Source: Acidilobaceae archaeon (GTDB lineage: Archaea > Thermoproteota > Thermoprotei_A > Sulfolobales > Acidilobaceae). Taken from it: a stretch of 45,148 nt of DNA. Positions 24,692-33,417 of the stretch are shown piece after piece. Position 1 is the stretch's first letter, and every line of letters starts with the position of its first letter. A program made the translations under genes and the position numbers. The notes under the pieces were generated by a model. It was not told the DNA's origin, did not search any database, and saw nothing but the letters and a program-made list of their open reading frames with translations. Where the stretch lies: positions 1-45,148 of the forward strand of contig JALTZJ010000050.1 in NCBI GenBank assembly GCA_027046245.1, read 5' to 3'.

Positions 24692-25531
24692 GTGTGGGTG
24701 GCGGGATCGCCTAGAAGGAGGAAGAGCAGCAAGTCGTCGAGTGGCTCCTCGTCGCGCCAGTCGAGTAGGAGGAAGCGATCCACTGGCGGGTATAGGAGAA
24801 AGCCTCTCTCAAAGGAGCAGATAGAGGCCATTTACACTTATGTCGCTAAGCGAGTGTACGAGGAGCTAGGTCTCGACTTGTACGGCATAGATGAACGCGT
24901 TCTCAGAGATGTACTTGAACCTATTGTACTCGACATTGTACAGCAAGTGAGCAGGCCAAACCCCGATAGTATAGTCAAGAGGGTGATAGCGGGTAAGCAG
25001 CACTTCCTAAAGGGGCTAGCAGCGCGCTTGTTAGACCTTGGAGACGAATTAGCGAGGGAGCAGTTAGACTTTATACTTGTAAATGCTCCCGACATAGCTG
25101 GCAGAGCGGCGCCGCTCCTATATCATGTAGCCGTGAGGCATGGAGCACTCTACGCTGTGGAGGCGCTAAGGGATCTCTGGACATCATACGGTAACCCTAC
25201 AGCAGCTCCGTGTCCTCGCTGCAGATTCAAGGCTTTAACCCCAGACTACTCGTGCATCGTCTGCGGATCCTCGATCAGCGAGGACGAGTTCAAGGCCTAC
25301 GTAGGCCTCAGGAGTCTCTTGCAGCGCCTGAAAATCAGGGCACCCAGGCTAGCTATAGAGGCAGCACGGGCAGGGTACATCTACTACGACGATGGCGAGG
25401 TTAAGGCGCCTAGCGAGCCTCATAGTCCTTTAGCTTTACAAGTCTATCTTAGCCGTGGCGAGAAAGAGGAGTTACTGTCTGCTGAGGAGTCTGCCGCTAT
25501 GAAGTCCGAGCCTGGAACACGTAGGGCATAG
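24692..25531 (+). CDS. Basic Ser/Arg-tailed zinc-ribbon protein, unknown function
   Basis: A 279-residue protein. Residues 7-37 are a low-complexity basic run of Arg, Lys and Ser that is probably disordered and could bind nucleic acid. Residues 40-165 are helical, and a four-cysteine zinc site follows (CPRC at 174-177 and CIVC at about 188-191). The remainder is helical and acidic at the end. Start GTG 24692; GTG 24698 is also possible. Its last 60 bases overlap the 3' end of the opposing gene. I do not recognise the family. A role with RNA or ribosomes is speculation from the basic tail and zinc site. Confidence 0.75.
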   Translation: MWVAGSPRRRKSSKSSSGSSSRQSSRRKRSTGGYRRKPLSKEQIEAIYTYVAKRVYEELGLDLYGIDERVLRDVLEPIVLDIVQQVSRPNPDSIVKRVIAGKQHFLKGLAARLLDLGDELAREQLDFILVNAPDIAGRAAPLLYHVAVRHGALYAVEALRDLWTSYGNPTAAPCPRCRFKALTPDYSCIVCGSSISEDEFKAYVGLRSLLQRLKIRAPRLAIEAARAGYIYYDDGEVKAPSEPHSPLALQVYLSRGEKEELLSAEESAAMKSEPGTRRA

Positions 25532-26296
25532 ACCTTCATAGCCAGGAGCGCCGCAACTCAGGCACGAGCCTGTAGCTCTCTTCAGCAACGCCTCACTCAG
25601 CTGCCTCGCAGATGCAAGCCCTCCATAAAGCAGCTCAGGCCCCCTACCCCTAGTAACACTCTTGAATACATAGCTAAATGAGAACCTAGCCCTCCAGGGC
25701 GGCGTGCACGGTTCTAGCCCTCTCAAAGCGGCATAGGCCGCTACTGCTTCGGCCTCGACGGATGAGAGGGAATACGCTACCTTGACCCCTCTAACTGTGA
25801 ACGCAGTCCTAGCAGAATCTATAATGTAATCAAGCCTGCCTCCGAGAAGCGCTTCAACACCCAAGAGGCTGAGAGTAGTCGCGTCTACCGGAAGCAGAGC
25901 AGCCGAAGCGCCGGCTAGCCTTGCCGCTTCAGCGGCGTAAACGCGTTCAAGCCTTATCACGTCTAGTGCCTCGTATTCACCGATAAGTCTCTCATCTACG
26001 GGCGCTCTAGTAGAGGCGATACAGCCGCTCGGGGCTACGGTCTCTAACCTGGCTCCCGCAGACTTAGCGGAGGGTTCGAGGAGGCGGTGCGTGACTTGGA
26101 GGCCATAGGGGTTCAGGGAGGAAGGAAGTATAGCTATAGTGGATCCCCTCTCTAGTACGCCGAGGCCCCGAAGGCTTCTCTTAATGGAGCGCGCCAGGCT
26201 CCTCTCAAGGCAGTAAAGGCATAGGGGCTTGCCGCTGGCAGTCCTTAAATAACTAGCTGGCCTCTTGCCGCATGAGGCGCATAGCGGCCTGGCCAC
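25472..26296 (-). CDS. TtuA/Ncs6-like protein lacking the PP-loop
   Basis: A 274-residue protein with the outline of TtuA/Ncs6 tRNA 2-thiolation enzymes. There is an N-terminal zinc site (C6, C9, C26 and C29), a following basic helix (LARSIKRSLRGLGVL), a Rossmann-like domain, and a C-terminal zinc site (C245, C248, C257 and C260). In active enzymes the strand after the helix leads into the ATP-binding SGGKDS. Here that place reads GSTIAILPSSLNPYG (about 52-66), so the PP-loop is gone and ATP adenylation is unlikely. It may be a paralog with a binding or regulatory role. Starts at ATG 26296 and overlaps the convergent zinc protein by 60 bases at the 3' end. Confidence 0.7.
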   Translation of the reverse strand: MARPLCASCGKRPASYLRTASGKPLCLYCLERSLARSIKRSLRGLGVLERGSTIAILPSSLNPYGLQVTHRLLEPSAKSAGARLETVAPSGCIASTRAPVDERLIGEYEALDVIRLERVYAAEAARLAGASAALLPVDATTLSLLGVEALLGGRLDYIIDSARTAFTVRGVKVAYSLSSVEAEAVAAYAALRGLEPCTPPWRARFSFSYVFKSVTRGRGPELLYGGLASARQLSEALLKRATGSCLSCGAPGYEGLCPTCSRLGLHSGRLLSRQ

Positions 26297-26374
26297 GGCG
26301 CCGATTCACCCCCAGGCACCCATGTTATGGGGGTATTTAGATGGGGTGTTGAGGGCCGGCATAACAATGAGGAG

Positions 26375-26390
26375 GCGAAACATTTATATA
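26375..26390 (+). promoter_or_regulatory. Strong BRE/TATA promoter of the thermosome gene
   Basis: A purine-rich BRE (GCGAAAC) lies directly upstream of TTTATATA. The predicted start near 26412 leaves a leader of about 40 bases that ends with GGGGTGA, 6 bases ahead of the ATG. Thermosome promoters are typically strong and heat-inducible; the sequence itself shows only the core elements. Confidence 0.7.
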
Positions 26391-26452
26391 GAAGTGTGTG
26401 TACGTTAGTGTCTCGGAGGCTGAGGAGGCTCCGGGTAACGGGGTGAGTGGTG

Positions 26453-28099
26453 ATGGCCGCGACTGGAGTACCCATACTGGTGCTAAAGGAGGGCACCCAG
26501 AGGACCTACGGTAGAGAGGCTCTCAGAGCCAACATACTAGCCGCTAGGGTGTTGGCAGAGCTACTGAAAACCAGCCTAGGCCCTAGAGGCCTAGACAAAA
26601 TGCTAGTAGACGCCTTCGGAGACATAACAGTGACCAACGATGGAGCGACGATTGTAAAAGAAATGGAGGTTCAGCACCCTGCTGCGAAGCTGCTAGTGGA
26701 GGTTGCAAAGGCTCAGGACGCTGAGGTGGGCGACGGCACCACCAGCGTTGTAATTCTAGCAGGCAGCCTGCTAGAGAAAGCTGAAAAGATGCTAGACGAG
26801 AACATACACCCGACAACAATCATAGAGGGATACACCAAGGCTCTCAAGAAGTCCCTGGAGATCCTAGAGGAGATCGCGACGCCAGTTAACGTAGACGATG
26901 ATGCTGTCCTCAGGAGAATCGTTGAGACCACTCTAGCAAGCAAGTACGTGGGCAGCGGCGCCGAGAAAGAGAAGATAGTGAAGATGGTGATAGACGCTAT
27001 AAGGACCGTCGCAGAGAAGAGGCCCGACGGAGGCTACGACGTAGACCTAGACTATATAAAGATTGAGAAGAAGAAGGGTGGCAGCCTGCTAGACAGCCAG
27101 CTAGTGAGGGGCGTCGTACTAGACAAGGAGGTAGTCCACCCGGCTATGCCCAAGAGGGTGGAGAACGCCAAGATACTAGTACTAGACGCCCCGCTAGAGG
27201 TGCAGAAGCCCGAGCTAACTGCCAAGATAAGGGTCACCGACCTGGAGAAGCTAGAGCAGTTCCTAGAGGAGGAGACCAGGCTGCTCAAGGAGATGGTTGA
27301 CAAGATCGCTGCCACTGGCGCTAATGTGGTGATCACCCAGAAGGGTATCGACGAAGTGGCACAGCACTTCCTAGCCAAGAAGGGCATCATGGCTATCAGA
27401 AGGGTCAAGAGGAGCGACATAGAGAAGGTAGCTAAGGCCACCGGAGCTAAGATAGTTACTAGCCTGAGGGACCTCAAGCCCGAGTACCTTGGCGAGGCCG
27501 AGCTAGTAGAGGAGAGGAGGGTCGGCGAGGACAAGATGGTCTTCATCGAGGGCGCCAAGAACCCGAGGAGCGTCACCATACTCCTCAGAGGCGCCAACGA
27601 CATGCTCCTAGACGAGGCAGAAAGGAATATCAAGGACGCTCTCCACGCTCTAAGGAACATAATGAGGGAGCCCAAGATCGTCGGCGGCGGAGGCGCTACG
27701 GAAGTAGAACTAGCAGTCAGGCTAAGGGACTACGCTAGAACCGTGGGAGGAAAGGAGCAGCTAGCCATAGAGGCCTACGCCGACGCACTAGAGGTAATAC
27801 CGACAGTGCTAGCTGAGAGCGCGGGCATGGACAGCCTGGAGACCCTACTGAACCTCAGAAGCCTGCACAGCCAGGGCTTCAAGTACGCCGGCGTCAATGT
27901 GATAGAGGGCAAGGTAGAGAAGGACATGACGTCGATAAACGTGTACGAGCCTATACTAGTGAAGAAGCAGGTAATCAAGAGCGCAAGCGAAGCAGCGATA
28001 AGCCTACTGAAGATCGACGACGTAATCGCAGCAGCACCGCCGAAGAAGAAGGAGAAGAAGGGTAAGGGAGGAGAGGGAGGCGAGGACTTCGAATTCTAA
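26453..28099 (+). CDS. thsA: Thermosome subunit (group II chaperonin)
   Basis: A 548-residue ATP-dependent protein-folding chaperonin subunit that forms double-ring complexes. Signatures include [16 protein letters not shown] and [10 protein letters not shown] near the N-terminus, the nucleotide motif GDGTTS (about residue 93), and [15 protein letters not shown] in the C-terminal equatorial domain. The tail is Lys/Gly/Glu-rich (GEGGEDFEF) rather than the methionine-rich GGM tail of some homologs. GTG 26447 is in frame, but ATG 26453 has GGGGTGA at 6 bases. Whether it is the alpha or beta paralog cannot be settled; the symbol is a guess at the subunit. No other subunit is in the window. Confidence 0.95.
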   Translation: MAATGVPILVLKEGTQRTYGREALRANILAARVLAELLKTSLGPRGLDKMLVDAFGDITVTNDGATIVKEMEVQHPAAKLLVEVAKAQDAEVGDGTTSVVILAGSLLEKAEKMLDENIHPTTIIEGYTKALKKSLEILEEIATPVNVDDDAVLRRIVETTLASKYVGSGAEKEKIVKMVIDAIRTVAEKRPDGGYDVDLDYIKIEKKKGGSLLDSQLVRGVVLDKEVVHPAMPKRVENAKILVLDAPLEVQKPELTAKIRVTDLEKLEQFLEEETRLLKEMVDKIAATGANVVITQKGIDEVAQHFLAKKGIMAIRRVKRSDIEKVAKATGAKIVTSLRDLKPEYLGEAELVEERRVGEDKMVFIEGAKNPRSVTILLRGANDMLLDEAERNIKDALHALRNIMREPKIVGGGGATEVELAVRLRDYARTVGGKEQLAIEAYADALEVIPTVLAESAGMDSLETLLNLRSLHSQGFKYAGVNVIEGKVEKDMTSINVYEPILVKKQVIKSASEAAISLLKIDDVIAAAPPKKKEKKGKGGEGGEDFEF

Positions 28100-28260
28100 G
28101 CCTCTCGCTCTATTTTAAACAAGCGCCACATAGATACCAGATAAAGTCTAATCTATCTTTATCTTAAAAGAGTTTTACAATACTGTTTTCTATGTTATCC
28201 CTCTTAATAATTAGTGTAATAAAAACAATTTATTTACTTTGCTCGTGATGTAGTTGAACA
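28100..28260 (+). terminator. AT-rich, T-run region after the thermosome
   Basis: The 180 bases between the thermosome stop and the convergent SDR gene are unusually AT-rich and contain several T-runs (at about 28112-28116, 28170-28175 and 28185-28190), with A-runs further on. T-tracts are the intrinsic termination signal of archaeal RNA polymerase, so this is a plausible two-way terminator zone. No gene is seen here. Confidence 0.4.
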
Positions 28261-28282
28261 GTGATGCTAGCATTGAGGGGCG

Positions 28283-29071
28283 TTAATCCTTTATGCTGGC
28301 TCCACCATCGACGGGAATCAGAGCCCCAGTAATGAAGCTGGCTTGCTCACTAGCTAGGAACGCCACTACCGCGGCTAGCTCCTCGGGCTTCCCAGGCCTG
28401 CCTAGTGGTATCCTCGCTGCAAGCTTCTTCAGTGCTTCTTCGAAGGAGATACCCTCTTCCAGCGCCTTCCTCTCCGCGAGCTGCTTCACCCTATCAGTGA
28501 GTATTAAGCTTGGAAGGACAGCGTTCACGGTGATATTGTAAGGTGCGAGCTCTAGTGCTAGAGTGCGTGTCAATCCGACTATAGGCATCCTCATTATATT
28601 GCTTAGTGCTAACTCTCTCCAAGGTCTAAGGAGAGTCACGCTGCCTATGAATATTATGCGGCCCCATTTTTTACGCATCATTTGTCTAGCAGCTAGCCTA
28701 GCAGTCCAAACGCTACTAAATGCGATTAGCCTATAGGCCTCATCCCAGTCATCAGCTTCGAGATCGAAGAAACGGCCCGGCTTCGGCCCCCCAGTACTAT
28801 ACACTAGTATGTCAGCGCCTCCCAGAAAGTCGGCTTCGCGGAATAGCTTCTCAATGTCATCCTTTCTACGTAGATCCCCCTCTACAACATGCACTTCCGT
28901 CCTAGGAGCCTCGGAAAGTATTCGCTCCCTAGCCGATTCAAGCGCCTCTCTGTTCCTAGAAAAGAGGAGGAGCCTAGCGCCTTCTCTTGCAAGCTCTAGA
29001 GCACTAGCAAAGCCTAGCCCCCTACTTCCACCAGTTACTACAGCAAGCTTTCCCTTAATTCCTAGATCCAC
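28283..29071 (-). CDS. Atypical short-chain dehydrogenase/reductase
   Basis: A 262-residue SDR with cofactor motif TGGSRGLG (residues 13-20), GDLR/D near 64-66, and the C-terminal GRPGKPEELAAVVAFLASEQASFITGALIPVDGG. The usual catalytic Y-x3-K is absent: where YxxSK is expected the sequence reads LALSNIMRMPIVGLTRT, so Ser and Arg occupy the Tyr and Lys places. The catalytic Ser (FIGSVT) is kept. I recall similar LALSN-R variants in other SDRs, so this is a subfamily rather than a decayed gene. Starts at GTG 29071 with GGGGGTG about 10 bases upstream. Function unknown; fatty-acid or sugar reductase are the common automatic labels. Confidence 0.85.
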   Translation of the reverse strand: MDLGIKGKLAVVTGGSRGLGFASALELAREGARLLLFSRNREALESARERILSEAPRTEVHVVEGDLRRKDDIEKLFREADFLGGADILVYSTGGPKPGRFFDLEADDWDEAYRLIAFSSVWTARLAARQMMRKKWGRIIFIGSVTLLRPWRELALSNIMRMPIVGLTRTLALELAPYNITVNAVLPSLILTDRVKQLAERKALEEGISFEEALKKLAARIPLGRPGKPEELAAVVAFLASEQASFITGALIPVDGGASIKD

Positions 29072-29217
29072 GATCAGCTACACCCCCTCCCCTCGGGGCA
29101 GTCGGGAGTGCTGCCGTAGGCTCCCTCATCTCCATGTTAAAGGGGTGCAGGGAGACGATACCCTTAAATCGTGGGCGCCTTGGTATCTAGATTCCCAGGG
29201 TGCAGCCCTAGAATGGA

Positions 29218-30447
29218 ATGAGTGCTTCCCTAGGTAGGCTTGAAGGCGTGTCATTACGTTGCGTCTCCTGTGGGTCGCTATATCCAGGTGATCCACGCCT
29301 CTTCCGCTGCCCACGCTGCGGCGGCCTACTCGAGGTCATCTATGATAAGCTCAAAGTCGAGGGGGGAGTAGGCCGCGGCGTCTGGAGATACCAAGGAGCG
29401 CTGCCTAGACTGAGCAGAGTAGTTACACTAGACGAGGGAGGGACGCCTCTCCCAAGACTCGACAATGTGTCCAGGAAGGCCGGCGCTGAGGTTTATGGAA
29501 AGCTCGAGGCAGCGAACCCCACAGGCAGCTTTAAGGATAGAGGCATGAGCGTAGGCGTAAGCGTAGCGTTAAGCGTGGGAGCTAAGATAGTAGTTGCAGC
29601 CAGTACTGGAAACACGGCTGCAAGCATGGCCGCCTATGCATCGAAGGCGGGATTGAAACCTGTGGTGCTACTACCTAAGGGGGCAGTTGCCAAGGGTAAA
29701 CTCGCTCAGGCTCTAGCATACGGTGCTAAGGTTGTGAGTGTTAAAGGAAACTTCGACAAGGCACTGTCCATAGTGAGGAGGCTGGTAGAGGAGGGACTGG
29801 CGTATCCGCTCAACAGCTTCAACCCGTACAGGCTTGAGGGTCAAAAGACTATAGCGTTCGAGGTCGTAGAAGAGATAGGAGTTCCAGACTACGTTGTGGT
29901 TCCTGTGGGCAATGCAGGTAATATAGCGGCTATATGGAAGGGGTTCAAGGAGGCGTATAGCTCTGGCGTAATAGATAGGATGCCAGTCATGATAGGCGTT
30001 CAGGCGCGCGGGGCCAACCCCCTAGAGGAGGCTCTAGCCACAGGCAGCTACAAGCCTGTAGAGAAACCCGAGACAATAGCGACGGCGATAAGGATAGGAG
30101 ACCCTGTAAATAGGGACAAGGCGTTGAAAGCCGTGAAAGAAAGCGGTGGGACCATCATTAGTGTATCCGACGAAGAGATACTTAAAGCCGGAAGGATGCT
30201 AGCTAGAAACGAGGGCCTACTCGTAGAGCCAGCTAGCGCTGCAGCAGTAGCAGGCCTACTGAAACTAGCAAGGAGAGGGCTAATCAAGGAGGGCTCGATA
30301 GCCGTAACAGTTCTAACAGGGCATGGCTTAAAGGATCCAGATTTCCTAGCTACGATAACGGGCGATGAAGCAATAGTGGAGGTAGATGACGAGAAGGGAG
30401 CTGCAAGAGTACTAGAAACACTCACGGATACCCAGGATAACCTGTAG
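29218..30447 (+). CDS. thrC: Threonine synthase
   Basis: PLP enzyme converting O-phosphohomoserine to threonine. At 409 residues it carries an N-terminal zinc-ribbon-like pair (CVSC at 15-18 and CPRC at about 31-34) typical of archaeal ThrC, the PLP lysine K106 in NPTGSFKDRG, the phosphate loop PVGNAGN and the C-terminal VEPASAAAVAG. ATG 29218 is used. A TATA-like cttaaat at about 29162-29168 predicts a start near 29190. It diverges from the SDR gene and converges with the ATPase operon. Other threonine-pathway genes are not in the window. Confidence 0.94.
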   Translation: MSASLGRLEGVSLRCVSCGSLYPGDPRLFRCPRCGGLLEVIYDKLKVEGGVGRGVWRYQGALPRLSRVVTLDEGGTPLPRLDNVSRKAGAEVYGKLEAANPTGSFKDRGMSVGVSVALSVGAKIVVAASTGNTAASMAAYASKAGLKPVVLLPKGAVAKGKLAQALAYGAKVVSVKGNFDKALSIVRRLVEEGLAYPLNSFNPYRLEGQKTIAFEVVEEIGVPDYVVVPVGNAGNIAAIWKGFKEAYSSGVIDRMPVMIGVQARGANPLEEALATGSYKPVEKPETIATAIRIGDPVNRDKALKAVKESGGTIISVSDEEILKAGRMLARNEGLLVEPASAAAVAGLLKLARRGLIKEGSIAVTVLTGHGLKDPDFLATITGDEAIVEVDDEKGAARVLETLTDTQDNL

Positions 30448-30501
30448 GGCTCCTTCTTGAAACTCCCAGGAGAGAGCACGAGTTGCCTGTTAAGACCGTG
30501 G

Positions 30502-31539
30502 TTATAGCACGTTTTGCACACTTAGCTTACCAGCGATTTCCTCGGGCTTCAGCCTCAGGTGGACTGCCCCGCTGAGCAGCACTACGTCTTCTGCCTCTAG
30601 CCTCGTTAGCTCGACTACTCCTGCTAGGAAGCCGGGCTGCATCGGGTAGCTGGCCACAGCGGCTTCTGCGGCATTTCTCGCTTCAAGCTTGTACTGCGTC
30701 TTAGCCGATTCCAGGATGCGTCCTAGGGTTTCGCCTTCAAGCCTCCATCCAGTGTATTCTCTAAGCGAGCCTGCAAGGCCGTAGTAGTCCTCTTCCCTCT
30801 CGTAAACTCCTCTGATGCTGCTCCACTCTATCCCGCAGATTCTAGGCCCCGCCATTATTAAGTCTAGGTGCCTTGCTTCGATTCCGGTAGCCTTGGCTTC
30901 CAGCATTGCCGAGACGAGGACGTATCTAACACGGGGGCAGGTCATTCTGGAGAAGAGCCTGCGCTCGGCTGCCGGCATGCTTTCATAGGCAGACAGGGCA
31001 GAGTCTTTCACAGCCTTGGCGTAGTAGAGGAGTAGAGAGCCGGGCACGCCAACTTGCTTCTCGAAGGCAAGAGCCTCTTCTATTATTTTAGCCGTGGCGG
31101 GATCGGGCGCCACGTCTTGGGGCCTAGAGCCTGGATTCTCCTCTAAAGCCTTGAACAGCATGAGTGACCTGCTCTCAGGGGCATAATAGCTTGGCAGGCT
31201 ACTCGGCGGCGCGCCGCCCCTAGATGAAGCCTGCGCAATCAAGAGTATGTCCTTGTACTCTTCGGCCTCCACGTAGAATCTTAGGGGCCTCCAAGCCTCC
31301 TCCGGAGCCAGACTCTTAATCTTAGAGAGGACGCCAAAGTACCCGCGCCACACGGCGGCCTCAAGAGCCTCAACACTCCTAGCCTCGCCTGCCCCAGGGT
31401 AGAGGCTATCACGGAGAGCAGCCGCGACTTCCTCAACGCTCCTAGACTGCATAACCTCTTTTAGGCGGTCAACGGAGAGCAGCCGCGACAGCACTATTCT
31501 AGCGTATGGGATGACTTTAGCGTAGCCCGCTGCCCCCAC
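30502..31539 (-). CDS. atpC: A-type ATP synthase subunit C
   Basis: Subunit C (V-ATPase d homolog) of the archaeal ATP synthase, the funnel that joins the central stalk to the membrane rotor. The 345-residue helical protein opens with GAAGYAKVIPYARIVLSRLLS and has the EAEEYKDILLIAQA segment near residues 91-104, both typical of the family. It contains a run of helical repeats as expected. The coiled-coil subunit gene ends three bases ahead of its start (31543), so the two are one operon. The catalytic A/B and membrane subunits are elsewhere, so the ATPase genes are split in this genome. Confidence 0.86.
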   Translation of the reverse strand: MGAAGYAKVIPYARIVLSRLLSVDRLKEVMQSRSVEEVAAALRDSLYPGAGEARSVEALEAAVWRGYFGVLSKIKSLAPEEAWRPLRFYVEAEEYKDILLIAQASSRGGAPPSSLPSYYAPESRSLMLFKALEENPGSRPQDVAPDPATAKIIEEALAFEKQVGVPGSLLLYYAKAVKDSALSAYESMPAAERRLFSRMTCPRVRYVLVSAMLEAKATGIEARHLDLIMAGPRICGIEWSSIRGVYEREEDYYGLAGSLREYTGWRLEGETLGRILESAKTQYKLEARNAAEAAVASYPMQPGFLAGVVELTRLEAEDVVLLSGAVHLRLKPEEIAGKLSVQNVL

Positions 31540-31542
31540 TAC

Positions 31543-31884
31543 TCACACCCTCTTCAGGATATCTACTATCTCTCTAAGCACCGCCTCTACAGCTTTTTCC
31601 ATATTAGAAGTAGCGGTCTCTCCTATCTCCTCGACTTTCTCAGACACCTCGCTCTCGAACTCCTCCTTGAGCCTCTCCTCCTCTTCCCGGGCAATATTCT
31701 CTAGCTCCTCAGAGGCGACTGAAAGCACGCTCCTAATCTCGCTCCTCTTCTCCGTAGCCAGCCTCTCGGCAAGACCTGTAAGGTCGTTGCTCAGCTCCAT
31801 AGCTTGTCGTCTAGCAGCTTCGATAGAAGCCTCCAACTCTACTATCGCGTTGGCTAGTCTCTCCACGGCCTTGGCCAAGACCAC
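31543..31884 (-). CDS. atpH: A-type ATP synthase peripheral-stalk subunit (H-like)
   Basis: A 113-residue, almost wholly helical protein with heptad repeats and many Glu, Ala, Arg and Leu residues. It resembles AhaH, the coiled-coil partner of subunit E in the peripheral stalk. The frame extends to 31986, but the extra N-terminus overlaps the next gene, is unlike the family and is not helical. A minus-strand TATA-like AGTTAAAT (about 31916-31923) and GGGTG ahead of GTG 31884 support the shorter form. It lies three bases ahead of subunit C. H versus E cannot be fully separated by eye; the length favours H. Confidence 0.75.
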   Translation of the reverse strand: MVLAKAVERLANAIVELEASIEAARRQAMELSNDLTGLAERLATEKRSEIRSVLSVASEELENIAREEEERLKEEFESEVSEKVEEIGETATSNMEKAVEAVLREIVDILKRV

Positions 31885-31918
31885 TGCACCCAGCGTGCCT
31901 CGCGCACGCCCAGCGGAT

Positions 31919-32764
31919 TTAACTTGGCTTGTCCCTAGCGTCTTGGCTACACTCCTCCAGGCAATGATAGAGTTTAAGGTAGGCATCCCTAGAGCCCTTC
32001 AACTTGCTTCTACGACCATTCATGACGTCATCTAGCGCCTCTTTTAGCTCCCTTAGAACTTCTACGACGTCGGGGTATCCGAGTATCTCGTCTCTCAGAC
32101 TGAGAGAGTCGCTGAGTATCGAGTCGACGAGAACCGAGAGGTACCTATAGGTGGTGCCTGGAAGCAGTGAAGCCGTGTCTATGCCCTCTTTTTCTATAAG
32201 GATTCCTATGGCCTCGGATATGATGTATGTTAGACCTATGGATAGAGACACGAGTCTATCGTGATCCCTCCACTCCATAACCATGACGTTCAGACCTATG
32301 TTAGCTAGTAGCGCTATGGCTTCAGCGGTCCCCTCCTCCTTGCCGGGTACCGGGCAGACTACGGCGTAATGTGCATTAGCGCGGCTGGCGAGAGGCCCGA
32401 AAAGCGGGTGGACCATCGCCACTCTCACGCCATCAGGCGCAGAAGACATGACACCTACGACCCCCCTCTTGAATGTCGAGGTATCGAAAACTAGGCGGCC
32501 ACGGACCTCCGGCATAGAGAATAGCTCCTCCAGCACGCTGGCAGCAACACTGCCAGGAACCGTTACTGCGATCCTTCGCGATAAACTAGCTAGATCTTCA
32601 AGGGAACCGACGGCTACTCCACCGGTCTCGCTGACAGCCTCGCCAGCCTTACCAGGCTCTATATCATAGAAGCAGGGCCTGAGCCCGGCTGCGACAGCGA
32701 GTCTGCCTAGGGCCCTTGCAACGCCTCCTGCCCCAACAAATCCTATATCGCATTTGCTAGCCAC
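31919..32764 (-). CDS. tyrA: Prephenate dehydrogenase-like protein
   Basis: A 281-residue NAD(P)-dependent oxidoreductase. The N-terminal Rossmann motif is GFVGAGGVARALG (residues 8-20). The TyrA-type motif HPLFGPLA lies at about 118-125, followed by an all-helical C-terminal domain. Prephenate dehydrogenase makes 4-hydroxyphenylpyruvate for tyrosine synthesis, which fits the chorismate operon 5 kb away. There is no fused chorismate mutase or ACT domain. It starts at ATG 32764. Its 3' end lies 34 bases ahead of the H-like gene start, possibly in one operon. An arogenate dehydrogenase or other TyrA relative is possible. Confidence 0.8.
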   Translation of the reverse strand: MASKCDIGFVGAGGVARALGRLAVAAGLRPCFYDIEPGKAGEAVSETGGVAVGSLEDLASLSRRIAVTVPGSVAASVLEELFSMPEVRGRLVFDTSTFKRGVVGVMSSAPDGVRVAMVHPLFGPLASRANAHYAVVCPVPGKEEGTAEAIALLANIGLNVMVMEWRDHDRLVSLSIGLTYIISEAIGILIEKEGIDTASLLPGTTYRYLSVLVDSILSDSLSLRDEILGYPDVVEVLRELKEALDDVMNGRRSKLKGSRDAYLKLYHCLEECSQDARDKPS

Positions 32765-32894
32765 GCTCAGACCCCTTACACCCCGTAGCCCCCGCTTCAG
32801 CTCAAATAGTGAACGATACCGTTCATAGTGCGCGAGACTTTACTAGCTTAAGCCCTGATAAATCAATACATTATATCAGTGGGTGGAGCATCCC

Positions 32895-33395
32895 TTGTCG
32901 ACTAGCAATCTAAGGCTTGACGTGGTAGAAATAGAGGTACCAGAGGGGTATAATGTTATCATAGGGAGAGCACACTTCATAAAGACAGTAGAAGACCTCT
33001 ATGAAGCACTGGCAACGAGCTGCCCTTCAGCACGCTTCGGAATAGCTTTCTGCGAGGCCAGCCAGAAGAGGCTGATAAGGCACGATGGAAACGACGAGGA
33101 ACTAGAAGCTAGAGCAGTAGAAGCCTGTAGAAGAATCGCTGCAGGCCACGTATTCGTAGTATACATTAAGAACGCGTGGCCAATAAACGTGTTAAACGCT
33201 ATCAAGCACGTCCAGGAAGTAGTAGCGATAGACGCCGCCACAGCAAACCCCCTCAAGGTAATCGTAGCAGACCTGGGAGAACAGCGGGCTCTACTGGGAG
33301 TAGCTGACGGATTCAAACCGCTAGGCGTAGAGGAGGAAGAAGACGTTAGAGAAAGAATTGAGTTCCTTAGAAAAATAGGGTACAAGAGAGGCTAG
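32895..33395 (+). CDS. Adenosine-specific kinase (DUF355)
   Basis: A 166-residue protein of the archaeal/thermophile family formerly DUF355, reported as adenosine-specific kinase. Recognisable stretches are [29 protein letters not shown] and [15 protein letters not shown], and the Cys/Glu-rich motif is typical. The frame opens at GTG 32883, but GGTGGAG at 32882-32888 is well placed as a Shine-Dalgarno for TTG 32895, so the shorter start is preferred. A TATA-like element (agctta, about 32844-32849) lies upstream. It is a single-gene unit between divergent tyrA and the convergent aminotransferase. Confidence 0.85.
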   Translation: MSTSNLRLDVVEIEVPEGYNVIIGRAHFIKTVEDLYEALATSCPSARFGIAFCEASQKRLIRHDGNDEELEARAVEACRRIAAGHVFVVYIKNAWPINVLNAIKHVQEVVAIDAATANPLKVIVADLGEQRALLGVADGFKPLGVEEEEDVRERIEFLRKIGYKRG

Positions 33396-33417
33396 ATCAT
33401 TTATATGAAAGCATTAC

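Noticed and set aside
27052-27675. A 207-codon minus-strand frame inside the thermosome gene
   Set aside because: It is Ser/Leu-rich antisense shadow coding opposite a strongly conserved protein; no independent motif.
28240-28276. C/D box RNA suggested by two GTGATG sequences
   Set aside because: No CTGA box D follows at a suitable distance on either strand.
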